Source: Novosphingobium kunmingense (GTDB lineage: Bacteria > Pseudomonadota > Alphaproteobacteria > Sphingomonadales > Sphingomonadaceae). From it: a DNA stretch of 64,000 bases. The stretch covers positions 868,001-932,000 of the forward strand of contig NZ_PHUF01000002.1 of NCBI RefSeq assembly GCF_002813245.1, written 5' to 3'. The number at the start of each line of letters is the position of its first letter. The first letter of the stretch is position 1. Shown in pieces: positions 18,101 through 26,134 of the stretch. The notes under the pieces were generated by a model that saw only the letters and a program-made list of their open reading frames with translations, was not told the DNA's origin and searched no databases. Made by a program: the position numbers and the translations under genes.

Positions 18101-18615
18101 CCCCTTTCTTCGGCTTCGACCAGCATGCCGCCCAGCACCTCGCGCATCAGCAATTGCCGGTCGCGATCCTCCATCGCCCGTGTCCCTGGAGCCAGCCCGG
18201 CCTCGTGTGGAAAGGCGGACAGGAGCCACTGCGCAAAGGCATGAATGGTGTCGATGCGCAGCCCGCCGCCCGGGCAGTCGAGCACCGAGGCGAACAGGGT
18301 GCGCGCCCGCGCGCGCGCTTCAGGTCCTGACCTCGCGCCGATCGCTTCGAGTTCGCGGAACAGCGCATTGTCGTCCAATCGCACCCATCGGGCCAGAACC
18401 TCGTTGATGCGGGTCGCCATTTCGGCGGCGCCGGCCTTGGTGAAGGTCAGGCAGAGGATTTGAGAAGGGGCAACGTTGTCCTGCAGCAAAAGTCGCAGCA
18501 CGCGCGCCGACAGAACCTGCGTCTTGCCGGTCCCGGCCGAGGCGGAAAGCCAGACCACCTCGCCCGGATCGACCGCCGGGCGCTGTTCGTCTGTCAGGGG
18601 GAAGACGCGGCTCAT
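15157..18615 (-). CDS. addA: Double-strand break repair helicase-nuclease subunit AddA
   Basis: UvrD/Rep-type superfamily 1A helicase with a C-terminal RecB-family nuclease, 1152 residues, the partner of AddB in processing DNA ends for RecA. Visible parts: Walker A ASAGTGKTQVL near residue 25, FTKAGAAEM (motif Ia), the DExx-box region VLVDEAQDTNAAQW, MTVHGSKGLQAPIVILAD (motif V), LLYVAMTRAEEALF (motif VI), and the nuclease motif RLIDFKTARRPP near the C-terminus. The ATG at 18615 overlaps the addB stop as ATGA; the frame is open to 18651 but only through addB. Confidence 0.96.
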   Translation of the reverse strand: MSRVFPLTDEQRPAVDPGEVVWLSASAGTGKTQVLSARVLRLLLQDNVAPSQILCLTFTKAGAAEMATRINEVLARWVRLDDNALFRELEAIGARSGPEARARARTLFASVLDCPGGGLRIDTIHAFAQWLLSAFPHEAGLAPGTRAMEDRDRQLLMREVLGGMLVEAEERGDAETLHAVAVLSERLGPDSVEAYLLRCAEAHDLWHGPGAWQPPMDADVRRLIGLPADAESAAGLCADGVFDTDALELCLAAYGQWSVKTGQDGRAVISAWLAADAEERLLRLAELSKVLFTQKDAVKNGKSLVKFEEGFEQAGEAVLRSVLAVRERQALIALAAWLAPALELGRRFALAWDEAKAREGLIDFDDQIRQAAHLLQQSDLAGWIRYKLDRRFDHVLVDEAQDTNAAQWHIIDALIGDFFSGEGLRGDVLRTLFVVGDYKQAIFRFQGTSPENFARAKERVRAQMRLAENVFQLRESRSARELQDLGLSQSFRTSRDVLEFVDLAVEAIGFEAIGLDQAPDRHRGEDRPGLVTLWRVVAGREEDEVIDEEGEDTWFARSDRRLADRIAQQVKHWIDHGFPLVKGEVPGTARRARAGDVMVLVRKRKELAGLIVGRLHAAGVPVAGVDRLRLAAPLAVRDLMAAVRFAAQPFDDLNLACLLTSPLLGWSQDDLLTHGYRDGDLRLWEHLRRSREPVAEQAMVRLFELLRLADYEPPLALLHWILTGPWQGRRALVARLGAEANDPIDELLNAASSFAGTEVPSLQGFIRWFDAGEGELKREAGKQGDQVRVMTVHGSKGLQAPIVILADAADDPERSLGSPLELKDPASEWGGEPRAVPLPSLRKAERVGRIAQAHDAARTEERQEHWRLLYVAMTRAEEALFIAGALGPRETEPAADSWYARLQGLFGSGDWLDDPLWGARLEHGAVTTATLPPPDRSAAELALLEPWLERPAPAEPRPSRPLAPSSLGEDLAADPPYPPGAGGEAARRGVLLHRLLERLPDVPPPEREAAALAWLARAAGDLDHHARTGMAASAIRVLGDPAWAELFAPGSLAEVPIAATVGGQVIAGTIDRVVIGADRIRLIDFKTARRPPASLDEVPVAILRQMAAYAAALEAVYPGRKVEAALLYTQTPRLLVIPTALLAIHKQALTGT

Positions 18616-21599
18616 GGCTTGCTGGCCCAGGCGTCGGCGCGAGTTTGCCATTCGTCGAGCCGCATCAACTGATCGTAGTCGTTGTAGCCGCCGATGTCGG
18701 GGTTGAGACGCGCGGTGAAAGCCTCGTCTCCCTTGATCCAGCGAACGATCGCCTCGCGCAGGTAGGTCTCGATAGTGTAGAGGAACTCGGCGCGCGGCAG
18801 GCCCGACTTCTTCTGGCCTTCCAGCACGGGCTCGGCCACATAGCCGAAGCTGTCGTTCTTCGGATCCTTGCCCAGCGACCAGTATTCGAACCCGTCGGGA
18901 TCGCCGACCGCCTGGGCAAATCCACCGTCGCGCGCAATCAGGCCAAGAACGCCCAATTGCAGCGCAAAACCTTCCTGCACCATTCGACCCGACGGCGGCG
19001 AGCCAGTCTTGTAGTCGACAACCACAAGCTTGCCGTCAGCGCGGCGGTCGATCCGGTCGGCACGGCCGAACACGCGCACGCCATCGACCTCCATCGCGCC
19101 GTCCTTTTCGCTCAAGGCCACGCTGCGCCCTTCGTCCGCGGCAAGCCGCGCGACCTCGGCGTCGATCCAGTCGAGCGCGCGGGCCAAACGCGGCCACCAC
19201 AATGCGCGGACCAGCGGGTGGGCCTGCATCGTGCGCAGTTCGGCATCGGCGATGGCGTGAAGCGCGCCCGGCAGCTGCCCGGCCTCGTGCCAGCGGTTGA
19301 GCACGCGGTGGACCGCCGTGCCCTTCCACGCCGCACTCGGTTCGGCATCGAGGGGATCGAGCGCGCGCAGGCGCAGGATCGCCTGGGCATAGAACTGGTA
19401 GGGATCGGAGCGCAGCCGGTCGATCGCGGTGACGGCCAGCGGCACGTCGCGCTGCTCGGTCGACGGGCGCGGCTCCGGCCTGGGATAGGGCGGCGCTGGG
19501 CTGGCACGGTCGATGGCGCGGGCAAGGTCCACGGCGCGCGTCTCGCGGTGATCGCCGGCAAGATCGCCGAGCAGCGCCTCGACACGCAGGACGAAGCGGC
19601 TTGGAATCACGGGGCCACCCTCGTCGCGATCGGCCCAGCTCAGCACGACTTCGGGCGCGCCGAGCGAACCGGCCAGGTCGTGGGCGGCTAGGCCGATCCG
19701 AAACTCGCCCGCCGGCACGCCAAGAGCACGCAATACGGCGGGCGGCAGCAACGACTCGGGCGCGGCGGAACCGGGCCAGGCGCCCTCGGTCAGGCCGGCG
19801 CAGATGACCAGGTCCGCGCGGCTCATCCGCGCTTCGAGCAGGCCGTAGATCGCGACGCGCGGGTGGCTGCCCCACGGCGGGCGTACCGCCACGCGGTCCA
19901 TCGCATCGCGCAACACGGTCAGGACATCGCCCGGCGCGATCAGGGTGCCGACGTCCCGGGCTGCAGCGCGCTGATCCTCGACCCAGGCCGACAAGGCGCG
20001 GCCATCGGCATTGCTCCACAGCCGCAACCCGCAGAGCACCTCGCCGGCCTGCGCCAGAGCCTCGAGCGCATCGGCAAGTGGCAACTCGCCGGGCCATGCC
20101 AGCAGCGGGCCGAGCGTTGCTTCGACGCCGGTCCACCAGTCCTGCGCCGGCTGGTCCATCTTGCCGATCAAGTCGGCGATCGGCGCGAGCCCGGGGGCGA
20201 GGCGCGGCCCGCGCAGCCGGCGGTCGAGGTGGCGGGCGTGCTCCAGCCACGCGGCGCGGTCCCCGTCGCCTCCCGCAAGCGGATGTTGCAGAAGCGCAAG
20301 CAGCGCCACCGGCGCGGCTTTGGTGGCGACGACTTCGGACAGTTGCAGAACCAGGCGGCCCGCAGGGGTCTGCGAAAGAGGCTGGCCAGCAGTATCGTCC
20401 GCCGCAATCTGCCAGCGGCGCAGATGCGCCACGACGCGGCCCGCCAGCTTGCGGTCGGGAGTTACCAGCGCGACGCGGCGTTCGGGCACCTCCAGCGCCT
20501 CGCGGATCAGCACCGCGATGGCCTGCGCTTCTTCGCCGGGGTGGGCGCTGTTCATCAACCGCACGCCCGACAGACGGCGCTGTGCGGCGGGCAGATCGAC
20601 CCAGCGCGCGCTGGCGCGCGAGGGCAGGAACAGGTTCGAGATGGCGCGGCTGCGCTCGGGCGGTGCCGGCGACAGGCCGGCGCGATGCCAAGGCTCGACC
20701 TCGCCGCGGTTCACGCCCATGCGGTTGAGAAGCAGCTTGAGATGGTACTGCGGGTGAGTCAGCGCGTCATGCTCGCCGAACGGCGGATCGTCGGACCTCT
20801 CCGGCGCCCCGGCCGTGCCCAACAGATCCCAGGTTTCCTCGTCCAACGACAGGTCGAGATCGGGGAGGATGACCGCGCCGCGCGGGGTTTCGGCCACGAC
20901 GCGCAGCAACCGGGCCAGCGCGGGCGAGGCGCTGGTGATCCCGGCAGCGACCAGCGGGCTTTTCGGCGGCGTGTCGCGCCAGCGCGCGGCAGCATGGTCG
21001 AACAGGCGGTTGCGCCGCTCTGGCCCGTCGACCTCGCCGCGCTCGGCCAGCTCGGCCTGCCAATGCGCCAGCACGACCGCGAACTGGCGGGTGGAGGCGA
21101 TCCAGTGCTGCGCCTGTTCGCCGACGATCCCGGCAATCCGCTCTTCGATCAGCCGCTCGAAGCCGATGCCCTCGATCGCCAGCCGGTCGATCGTGCGTCC
21201 TGTGTCGAAGGCAAGGCGCAGCAAGGCCGGCATGGGCGGCGCGCCGTCACCCATTGCCTCGCGCAGCAATTCAGCAAGCCGCAGTTGCCGCCGCAGCGGA
21301 TCGGCGGCCGGGGGAATGGTCGTGCCGGCCCCCAGCGGATCGAGCAGCGGGCCGAGCGTTTCGTCGAGGTCGAGATCGCCGACCACGGCCATGCGCGGCA
21401 GCAGCAGCCCCTGCCCAGACAAGCGAACGAACGCTTCGGTGACGATCCGTTCGGCGCGTCGGCTGGGCAGAAGAAGGGTCAACCGCGCCAGACCGAGCTG
21501 GTCCTCGCCGTAGCGCGGGATGAGTCCGGCGACGAGCGCGTCGGCGAAGCCGCGGTGCGCCGCGATCGAATAGACCTGCGGCCCGCCCCGTTCAGTCAC
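18612..21599 (-). CDS. addB: Double-strand break repair protein AddB
   Basis: The 995-residue second subunit of AddAB, of the alphaproteobacterial type. It has an N-terminal helicase-like domain (LTLLLPSRRAERIVTEAF) that lacks an obvious Walker A motif, and a C-terminal nuclease with KLVVVDYKTGSPPSGRM and QLGVLGLIA. It overlaps murU upstream by 8 bases and addA downstream by 4, so it is probably made in fixed ratio with AddA. Confidence 0.94.
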   Translation of the reverse strand: MTERGGPQVYSIAAHRGFADALVAGLIPRYGEDQLGLARLTLLLPSRRAERIVTEAFVRLSGQGLLLPRMAVVGDLDLDETLGPLLDPLGAGTTIPPAADPLRRQLRLAELLREAMGDGAPPMPALLRLAFDTGRTIDRLAIEGIGFERLIEERIAGIVGEQAQHWIASTRQFAVVLAHWQAELAERGEVDGPERRNRLFDHAAARWRDTPPKSPLVAAGITSASPALARLLRVVAETPRGAVILPDLDLSLDEETWDLLGTAGAPERSDDPPFGEHDALTHPQYHLKLLLNRMGVNRGEVEPWHRAGLSPAPPERSRAISNLFLPSRASARWVDLPAAQRRLSGVRLMNSAHPGEEAQAIAVLIREALEVPERRVALVTPDRKLAGRVVAHLRRWQIAADDTAGQPLSQTPAGRLVLQLSEVVATKAAPVALLALLQHPLAGGDGDRAAWLEHARHLDRRLRGPRLAPGLAPIADLIGKMDQPAQDWWTGVEATLGPLLAWPGELPLADALEALAQAGEVLCGLRLWSNADGRALSAWVEDQRAAARDVGTLIAPGDVLTVLRDAMDRVAVRPPWGSHPRVAIYGLLEARMSRADLVICAGLTEGAWPGSAAPESLLPPAVLRALGVPAGEFRIGLAAHDLAGSLGAPEVVLSWADRDEGGPVIPSRFVLRVEALLGDLAGDHRETRAVDLARAIDRASPAPPYPRPEPRPSTEQRDVPLAVTAIDRLRSDPYQFYAQAILRLRALDPLDAEPSAAWKGTAVHRVLNRWHEAGQLPGALHAIADAELRTMQAHPLVRALWWPRLARALDWIDAEVARLAADEGRSVALSEKDGAMEVDGVRVFGRADRIDRRADGKLVVVDYKTGSPPSGRMVQEGFALQLGVLGLIARDGGFAQAVGDPDGFEYWSLGKDPKNDSFGYVAEPVLEGQKKSGLPRAEFLYTIETYLREAIVRWIKGDEAFTARLNPDIGGYNDYDQLMRLDEWQTRADAWASKP

Positions 21600-22311
21600 C
21601 GGACAGTGCGGCTTCTGTGAGGCCGATCGCCTCGGGATAGCCGACGTCGAACCAGGCTCCTTCGTGAACCAGCCCGAAACAGCGACCCTGCGCGATGGCG
21701 CGATCCCAGAAAAGGTTGGTGGAAAAGACGTCGGATGGCGGATCTGTCACCACCTTGCGCGCCAGCATCTGGATCCCCGTCCAGACAAAGGGTCGCGGCC
21801 GCTTGGGTCCGTCGCGCGACAGGCGGCCATCGGCGTCCATGTCGAAATCGCCGGTCCCCTGCGTGTTGCCGGCCCGCTCGGTCGGCACGACCAGCATCAG
21901 CACGTCCATCCGCTCCGCATCCCACATCGCGGCCATGCGATGCAGCGCGTGCTCGTCGGTATCGGCGAACCAGTTGTCGGCGTTGATGCAGAAAAACGGA
22001 TCGCCTTCGATCAGCGGCAGCGCCTTGACCAGACCGCCACCGGTGTCGCGCAGCAGGTCGCGCTCGTCCGACACGGCGACCGTGAAGTCCCGCGCATGAG
22101 TTGCAAGATGCGCCTCGATCTGTTCGGCGAAGTAGTGGACGTTGACGACGATGCGTCCGACCCCCGCGTTGCGCAGCAAGTCGAGCACGTGGTCGAGCAG
22201 AGTTGTGCCAGCTACTTCGACCAGCGGCTTGGGCCGGCTCGCGGTCAGCGGCATCATCCGCGTGCCCTTGCCCGCGGCCATGATCATCGCGGTGCCGGGC
22301 TGCTCGCTCAT
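21592..22311 (-). CDS. murU: N-acetylmuramate-1-phosphate uridylyltransferase (MurU-type nucleotidyltransferase)
   Basis: A 239-residue sugar nucleotidyltransferase with the N-terminal motif MIMAAGKGTRMMPLT followed by RPKPLVEVAG, the sugar-phosphate site FFCINADNWF, and WFDVGYPEAIGL at the C-terminus. In Pseudomonas and Caulobacter the amgK-murU pair recycles MurNAc directly to UDP-MurNAc, bypassing MurA; that context is exact here, so the MurU assignment is preferred over a generic mannose-1-phosphate guanylyltransferase-like call. The start at 22311 overlaps amgK by ATGA. Confidence 0.88.
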   Translation of the reverse strand: MSEQPGTAMIMAAGKGTRMMPLTASRPKPLVEVAGTTLLDHVLDLLRNAGVGRIVVNVHYFAEQIEAHLATHARDFTVAVSDERDLLRDTGGGLVKALPLIEGDPFFCINADNWFADTDEHALHRMAAMWDAERMDVLMLVVPTERAGNTQGTGDFDMDADGRLSRDGPKRPRPFVWTGIQMLARKVVTDPPSDVFSTNLFWDRAIAQGRCFGLVHEGAWFDVGYPEAIGLTEAALSGD

Positions 22312-23291
22312 ACCGAAAAGGCGCCGCCACCCGCCTTGCGCAAGTCCGACGGGATGAAGCGATCGAACCACAACGCCACCGGCTCGAGCGCCGGATGGGT
22401 CAGGTCGCGCTCAAGCGCCGCCCAGACCCGCGGGATGAGATCGAGGTAGCGCGGCTTGCCGTCGCGCTGCCACAGCCGCACGAAAATGCCGACGATCTTG
22501 GCGTTGCGCTGCGCACCGAGGCGGGCGTAGTCGGCCAGGAACTCGGGCCCCGCTCCACTCTTCGCGACGTAATAGTCGAACATTTCGGTCTCGAGCGCGG
22601 TCGACACGTCGCGGCGGGCGTCCTGCAGCAGCGAGACGAGATCGTAGGCGGGATGGCCGACCAGCGCGTCCTGGAAATCGAGCAGCCCCTGCTTCTGCAG
22701 CGAGCCCAGCAGCATGATGTTCTCGGCGTGGTAATCGCGCAGCACCGTCACGCCGGGGCGCTGACGAGGAAGAAGTTGGCTCATCACCTGCTCCCACGCC
22801 TTGTCATAGGCGGCCGCGTCGACGGTTAGCCCCTGCGCCGGGCAATACCATTCGGTGAACAGCCGCGCCTCGCGCTGGTATTCGGACAGCCCATAGGCGG
22901 TGAACGGGCCCGGCGGCAGGCGGTGCAAGGCCACCAGCGCATCGATTGCGCTCTTGTAAACCTCGGCTTCGTCCTGCGGCCATTCGTCAAGGTATTCGCG
23001 CATCCGCACCTCGCCGAAATCCTCGATCAGGACCAGCCCGCGCGACGCGTTCTCGGCCAGGATCACCGGCGCGCGCAGGCCGTTGGCATCGAGCCACTTG
23101 GCGGCGCGCAGGAACGGGGTGGGGTCCTCGTGCGGAGGCGGCGCGTCCATCAGCATTGCCGTCGCCTTGTCGCGGCGGACGCGGAAATAGCGCCGGAACG
23201 AGGCGTCACCGGCCAATGGCTCGATCACGGCGTCGGACCATCCGGCGGTGGCGAGGAAAGCGTCGATGCCCTCGGGCAGGGATTGCGTCAT
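22308..23291 (-). CDS. amgK: Anomeric MurNAc/GlcNAc kinase AmgK
   Basis: Aminoglycoside-phosphotransferase-fold sugar kinase of 327 residues. It has the nucleotide-binding start LAGDASFRRYFRV, the catalytic loop VLRDYHAENIMLL with its Asp, and the metal-binding LLDFQDALVGHPAYDLVSLLQD. It phosphorylates MurNAc at the anomeric position for MurU, the next gene. The ATG at 23291 overlaps the tsaE stop. A pathway of this kind is known to reduce fosfomycin sensitivity. Confidence 0.88.
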   Translation of the reverse strand: MTQSLPEGIDAFLATAGWSDAVIEPLAGDASFRRYFRVRRDKATAMLMDAPPPHEDPTPFLRAAKWLDANGLRAPVILAENASRGLVLIEDFGEVRMREYLDEWPQDEAEVYKSAIDALVALHRLPPGPFTAYGLSEYQREARLFTEWYCPAQGLTVDAAAYDKAWEQVMSQLLPRQRPGVTVLRDYHAENIMLLGSLQKQGLLDFQDALVGHPAYDLVSLLQDARRDVSTALETEMFDYYVAKSGAGPEFLADYARLGAQRNAKIVGIFVRLWQRDGKPRYLDLIPRVWAALERDLTHPALEPVALWFDRFIPSDLRKAGGGAFSV

Positions 23292-23731
23292 GGCAGGCGC
23301 CCTAGCCAATCGGCCCCGCCCTCGACAATGGCAATCCGACCCGTTTCCGCAGTTTCGAGGCGAAGCGACAGGCACGCCGGTTCGTGCGCGAAGCCGCCGG
23401 CGTGTTCGGGCCATTCGGCCAGCAGTGCGGCCCCCTCGCGGTAATCGTCGAGGCCGATCTCCTCCGCCTCCTCGGGCCGTTCGAGCCGGTAGAAATCGGC
23501 GTGGACCAGCGGCAGGCGCACTGTTGGCGGATCATAGGTCTCGATGATCGCAAAGCTCGGCGACGGCACCTCGCCCGGATGGCCCAGCGCGGCGATGATC
23601 GCGCGGGCCAGCGTGGTCTTGCCGGCGCCCAGCCCGCCGGACAGTGCCACGACATCGCCGGGACGCAGCCGATCGGCGATGCGCGCCCCTAATGCCGCCG
23701 TGGCGGCAAGGTCGGGCAGTTCCACCTTCAC
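23288..23731 (-). CDS. tsaE: tRNA threonylcarbamoyladenosine biosynthesis ATPase TsaE
   Basis: Small P-loop ATPase (147 residues) that works with TsaB and TsaD to place t6A on tRNAs reading ANN codons. It shows Walker A GGLGAGKTTLARAI and the conserved VPSPSFAIIETY and LVHADFYRLERPEE blocks. Start and end both overlap the neighbours (divL and amgK) by 4 bases, which is the conserved alphaproteobacterial order. Confidence 0.95.
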   Translation of the reverse strand: MKVELPDLAATAALGARIADRLRPGDVVALSGGLGAGKTTLARAIIAALGHPGEVPSPSFAIIETYDPPTVRLPLVHADFYRLERPEEAEEIGLDDYREGAALLAEWPEHAGGFAHEPACLSLRLETAETGRIAIVEGGADWLGRLP

Positions 23732-26085
23732 GGCAACTCGACGATCGCCGCAGTGCCCTGCCCCGGCTCGGACAGCAGTTCGAGCGTGCCGCCGTGGGCT
23801 TCGATAAGCTGGCGTGCCAGCGGCAGGCCAAGGCCCTGGCGGCGCTCGATCGTCTTGCCGTCGGCGGCGACCTTGATCCCTTCGAGCGCGCGAGCCAGGG
23901 TGGCCGCGTCCATGCCGGGACCGTTGTCCGAAACGACGATCTGCGCCTTGCCCTTGCGGCCTGACAATTCGACCAGGATGCGTCCTCCTGACGGCGTTGC
24001 GGCAATGGCGTTGTCGATCAGGTGACCGACGGCGCGGCCCAGGCGGCGGCGATCCCCGGTCAGGCGCCCGGCGCTGCGATCGCCCCGCATGTCGAGCGTG
24101 ATCGACCCGGCCTTGATGGCTGCAGCGCGTTCCTCGACCAGCTTGGTAACGAAGGGCAGCAGGTCGATCTCCTCCTGCGCCAGCGGCAGCAGGCCGGCCT
24201 CGCTCTGTGACAGGTCGAGCACGTCGTCGATCTGCTCGCCAAGGCGGGCCACCGAACTGAGGATCGCCGCGACGTAGTCGTTGCCCTGTTCGCTCAATTC
24301 GCCGCCCAGCCCCGCTTGCAGCAATTCGGCAAACCCGCCGATCGAGGTCAGCGGGGTGCGGAACTCGTAGCTCATCGTGGCCAGGAAGCGGGTCTTCATC
24401 GCGTCCGCCTCTTCCAGGGCAGCGTTGCGCTGCTTCAGCGCCTCCTCCGCCTTCTGGCTGTCGGTGATGTCGAGTACGGTCAGCAGGCCGTTGCCGTCGG
24501 GCAGCGGCACGCCAGCAAACTCGAGCGTTCGCCCGTCGGCCAGCGTGGCGCGGCCTTCGCGCTGCTTGCGGTCGAGCGTGGCCGAACGGATCGCGTCGCC
24601 GACCTGCCTGACACGGCCGGGGTGGACCAGCTTCTGCGAGATCCTGTCGAGCAGCGCCTCGATCCGGGGATGACCGTCAAGGAAGGTATCCTCCAGGCCC
24701 CAGTCGGCAGCGAAGCGGCGGTTCCACAGCTGCATCTTGCCGTCAGGGGCAAAAACGGCGACCGATTCGAACAGGCTGTCGAAGGTCGCGGTGCGGGTGC
24801 GCAGCAGCGTGTCGCGGACCGCCGAAAGGCGGAGCTGTTCGGTGCGATCCTCGGCGATCAGCATCATGCCGCCATCGGGCAGCGGCTGGCCAACTACGCG
24901 CAGGTGCGTTCCGTCGGCCAGGGTCCAGGCCTCTTCCTGCGGGGCGCTGGCGGTAAACCAACCCGCACGCTCGCGCCGCCAGGCAGGAAAGTCGCGCGCC
25001 TCGGGCACGCGTCCGGCATCGCGCGCCAGATCGAGCAGCCGCTCGAAAGGCGGCGGATCGAGCATGGTCGTGGGCTTCAGCGCAAAGATCCGCTGGAACG
25101 GCTGGTTGGCGAAGGTCAGTTGGCGTCGGACATCGAACTGTGCAACCCCTGCCGAAAGCTGGTCCAGCATGGCGCGCTGGGCATCGCGGAAGGCGCGAAA
25201 ATCGCGGCTCAGTTCTTCCATCTCCTCGACATCGACCGCGTAACCGGCAACGCCCTCGTCCCCCAGCGGCAAATCGGAGACGCGCAGCGCGCGGCGCTGG
25301 CCGCCGATCGTTGCGGAGACCATGCGCTCGATAGGCAACTTGCGTGCGAAAGACTGCAGAGCGACCTGCCGCGCAGTCAGTCCGTCGACCGATTCGATCA
25401 GTTCCACACCCGTTTCCGCGACGCTGCGCGCGTCCTCGCCAGCGACGGCGCGGACATAGGCCTGGTTGACCAGGCGCAGGTCGCCGTCGGGGCTGCGGAA
25501 CCACATCGGCATGGGGGCGGCTTCGATCAACCCGACGAGCGCGGCAAAGTCGCCTCGTGCCCGGGCGGCATCCTCACGCAGTTGAACCAGTTCGCTTTCG
25601 CTGTCGGAAAAGTCGAATACCCAGACCAGCGCCGCGCCGCCCGGCGACACCTGCGGGTCGGCCAGGTGCCCGCGCAGGGCCAGGCTGCGGGTCGAGCCGC
25701 GCGGGGTGGCGACCATGCGGAAGGGTGCGGCCGTGCGCTGGGTGCGGCGCACCGCCTCGGTCAGTTCGGCGAGCTTTTCGGTCGAAAGCCCCCCGGACCC
25801 GCCATCGACTCGTTCGCCGTCCAGTTCGGTCAGATATTGCGGGACCTTCTCCAGACCCAGCCAGTTGGCCAGCCGTAGCGGCGCCTCGATCCGCCCGTCG
25901 ACCCTGACAAGCAGCGGCAAGGCCGGACTCTCGTCGACCATCCGCCCCAGTCGGCGGGCATGGCGCTGGCTGGCTTCGGCGCGCTTCTGCCGGGCCCGCG
26001 CCGCCAGCACCGCCCAGATCGCCGCGACGGTCCATGCGGCCAGGAGCAGGCCGAGAAGTACCAGTGCGGTGGGGGTAAGCGTCAT
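23728..26085 (-). CDS. divL: DivL-type PAS sensor kinase with Tyr in place of the phospho-His
   Basis: A 785-residue membrane-anchored kinase homologue. One membrane segment (residues 7-29) is followed by several PAS-like regions, the last before a short coiled coil (KAEEALKQRNAALEEADAM), then the dimerisation domain and a C-terminal ATPase domain. The H-box reads FLATMSYEFRTPLT: residue 573 is Tyr (codon 24367-24369) where His is expected. The ATPase motifs are kept (HLIDNAI, DNGPGMD, RQGLGLPLARQLI). Caulobacter DivL has the same substitution, similar length and layout, and regulates CckA through DivK. Gene order with tsaE, amgK, murU and addBA supports the assignment. An RNA hairpin overlaps its ribosome binding site (26085-26111). 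Confidence 0.9.
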   Translation of the reverse strand: MTLTPTALVLLGLLLAAWTVAAIWAVLAARARQKRAEASQRHARRLGRMVDESPALPLLVRVDGRIEAPLRLANWLGLEKVPQYLTELDGERVDGGSGGLSTEKLAELTEAVRRTQRTAAPFRMVATPRGSTRSLALRGHLADPQVSPGGAALVWVFDFSDSESELVQLREDAARARGDFAALVGLIEAAPMPMWFRSPDGDLRLVNQAYVRAVAGEDARSVAETGVELIESVDGLTARQVALQSFARKLPIERMVSATIGGQRRALRVSDLPLGDEGVAGYAVDVEEMEELSRDFRAFRDAQRAMLDQLSAGVAQFDVRRQLTFANQPFQRIFALKPTTMLDPPPFERLLDLARDAGRVPEARDFPAWRRERAGWFTASAPQEEAWTLADGTHLRVVGQPLPDGGMMLIAEDRTEQLRLSAVRDTLLRTRTATFDSLFESVAVFAPDGKMQLWNRRFAADWGLEDTFLDGHPRIEALLDRISQKLVHPGRVRQVGDAIRSATLDRKQREGRATLADGRTLEFAGVPLPDGNGLLTVLDITDSQKAEEALKQRNAALEEADAMKTRFLATMSYEFRTPLTSIGGFAELLQAGLGGELSEQGNDYVAAILSSVARLGEQIDDVLDLSQSEAGLLPLAQEEIDLLPFVTKLVEERAAAIKAGSITLDMRGDRSAGRLTGDRRRLGRAVGHLIDNAIAATPSGGRILVELSGRKGKAQIVVSDNGPGMDAATLARALEGIKVAADGKTIERRQGLGLPLARQLIEAHGGTLELLSEPGQGTAAIVELP

Positions 26086-26111
26086 GCCCCCCAGCTATGC
26101 GCCGGGGGGCA
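26085..26111 (-). promoter_or_regulatory. Hairpin hiding the divL ribosome binding site
   Basis: On the minus strand TGCCCCCC (26111-26104) pairs with GGGGGGCA (26092-26085) around an 11-base loop, 8 perfect pairs. The G-run is the only purine-rich element before the divL ATG (26085), and the last paired base is the A of that ATG. Folding should block initiation. No U-run follows, so it is not a terminator. Confidence 0.5.
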
Positions 26112-26134
26112 CGATGGCAAGCCGGTGCAACCGC

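Noticed and set aside
18612-21599. AddB without an obvious Walker A motif as a defective gene
   Set aside because: Alphaproteobacterial AddB often lacks an intact helicase motif; the nuclease region and length are normal.
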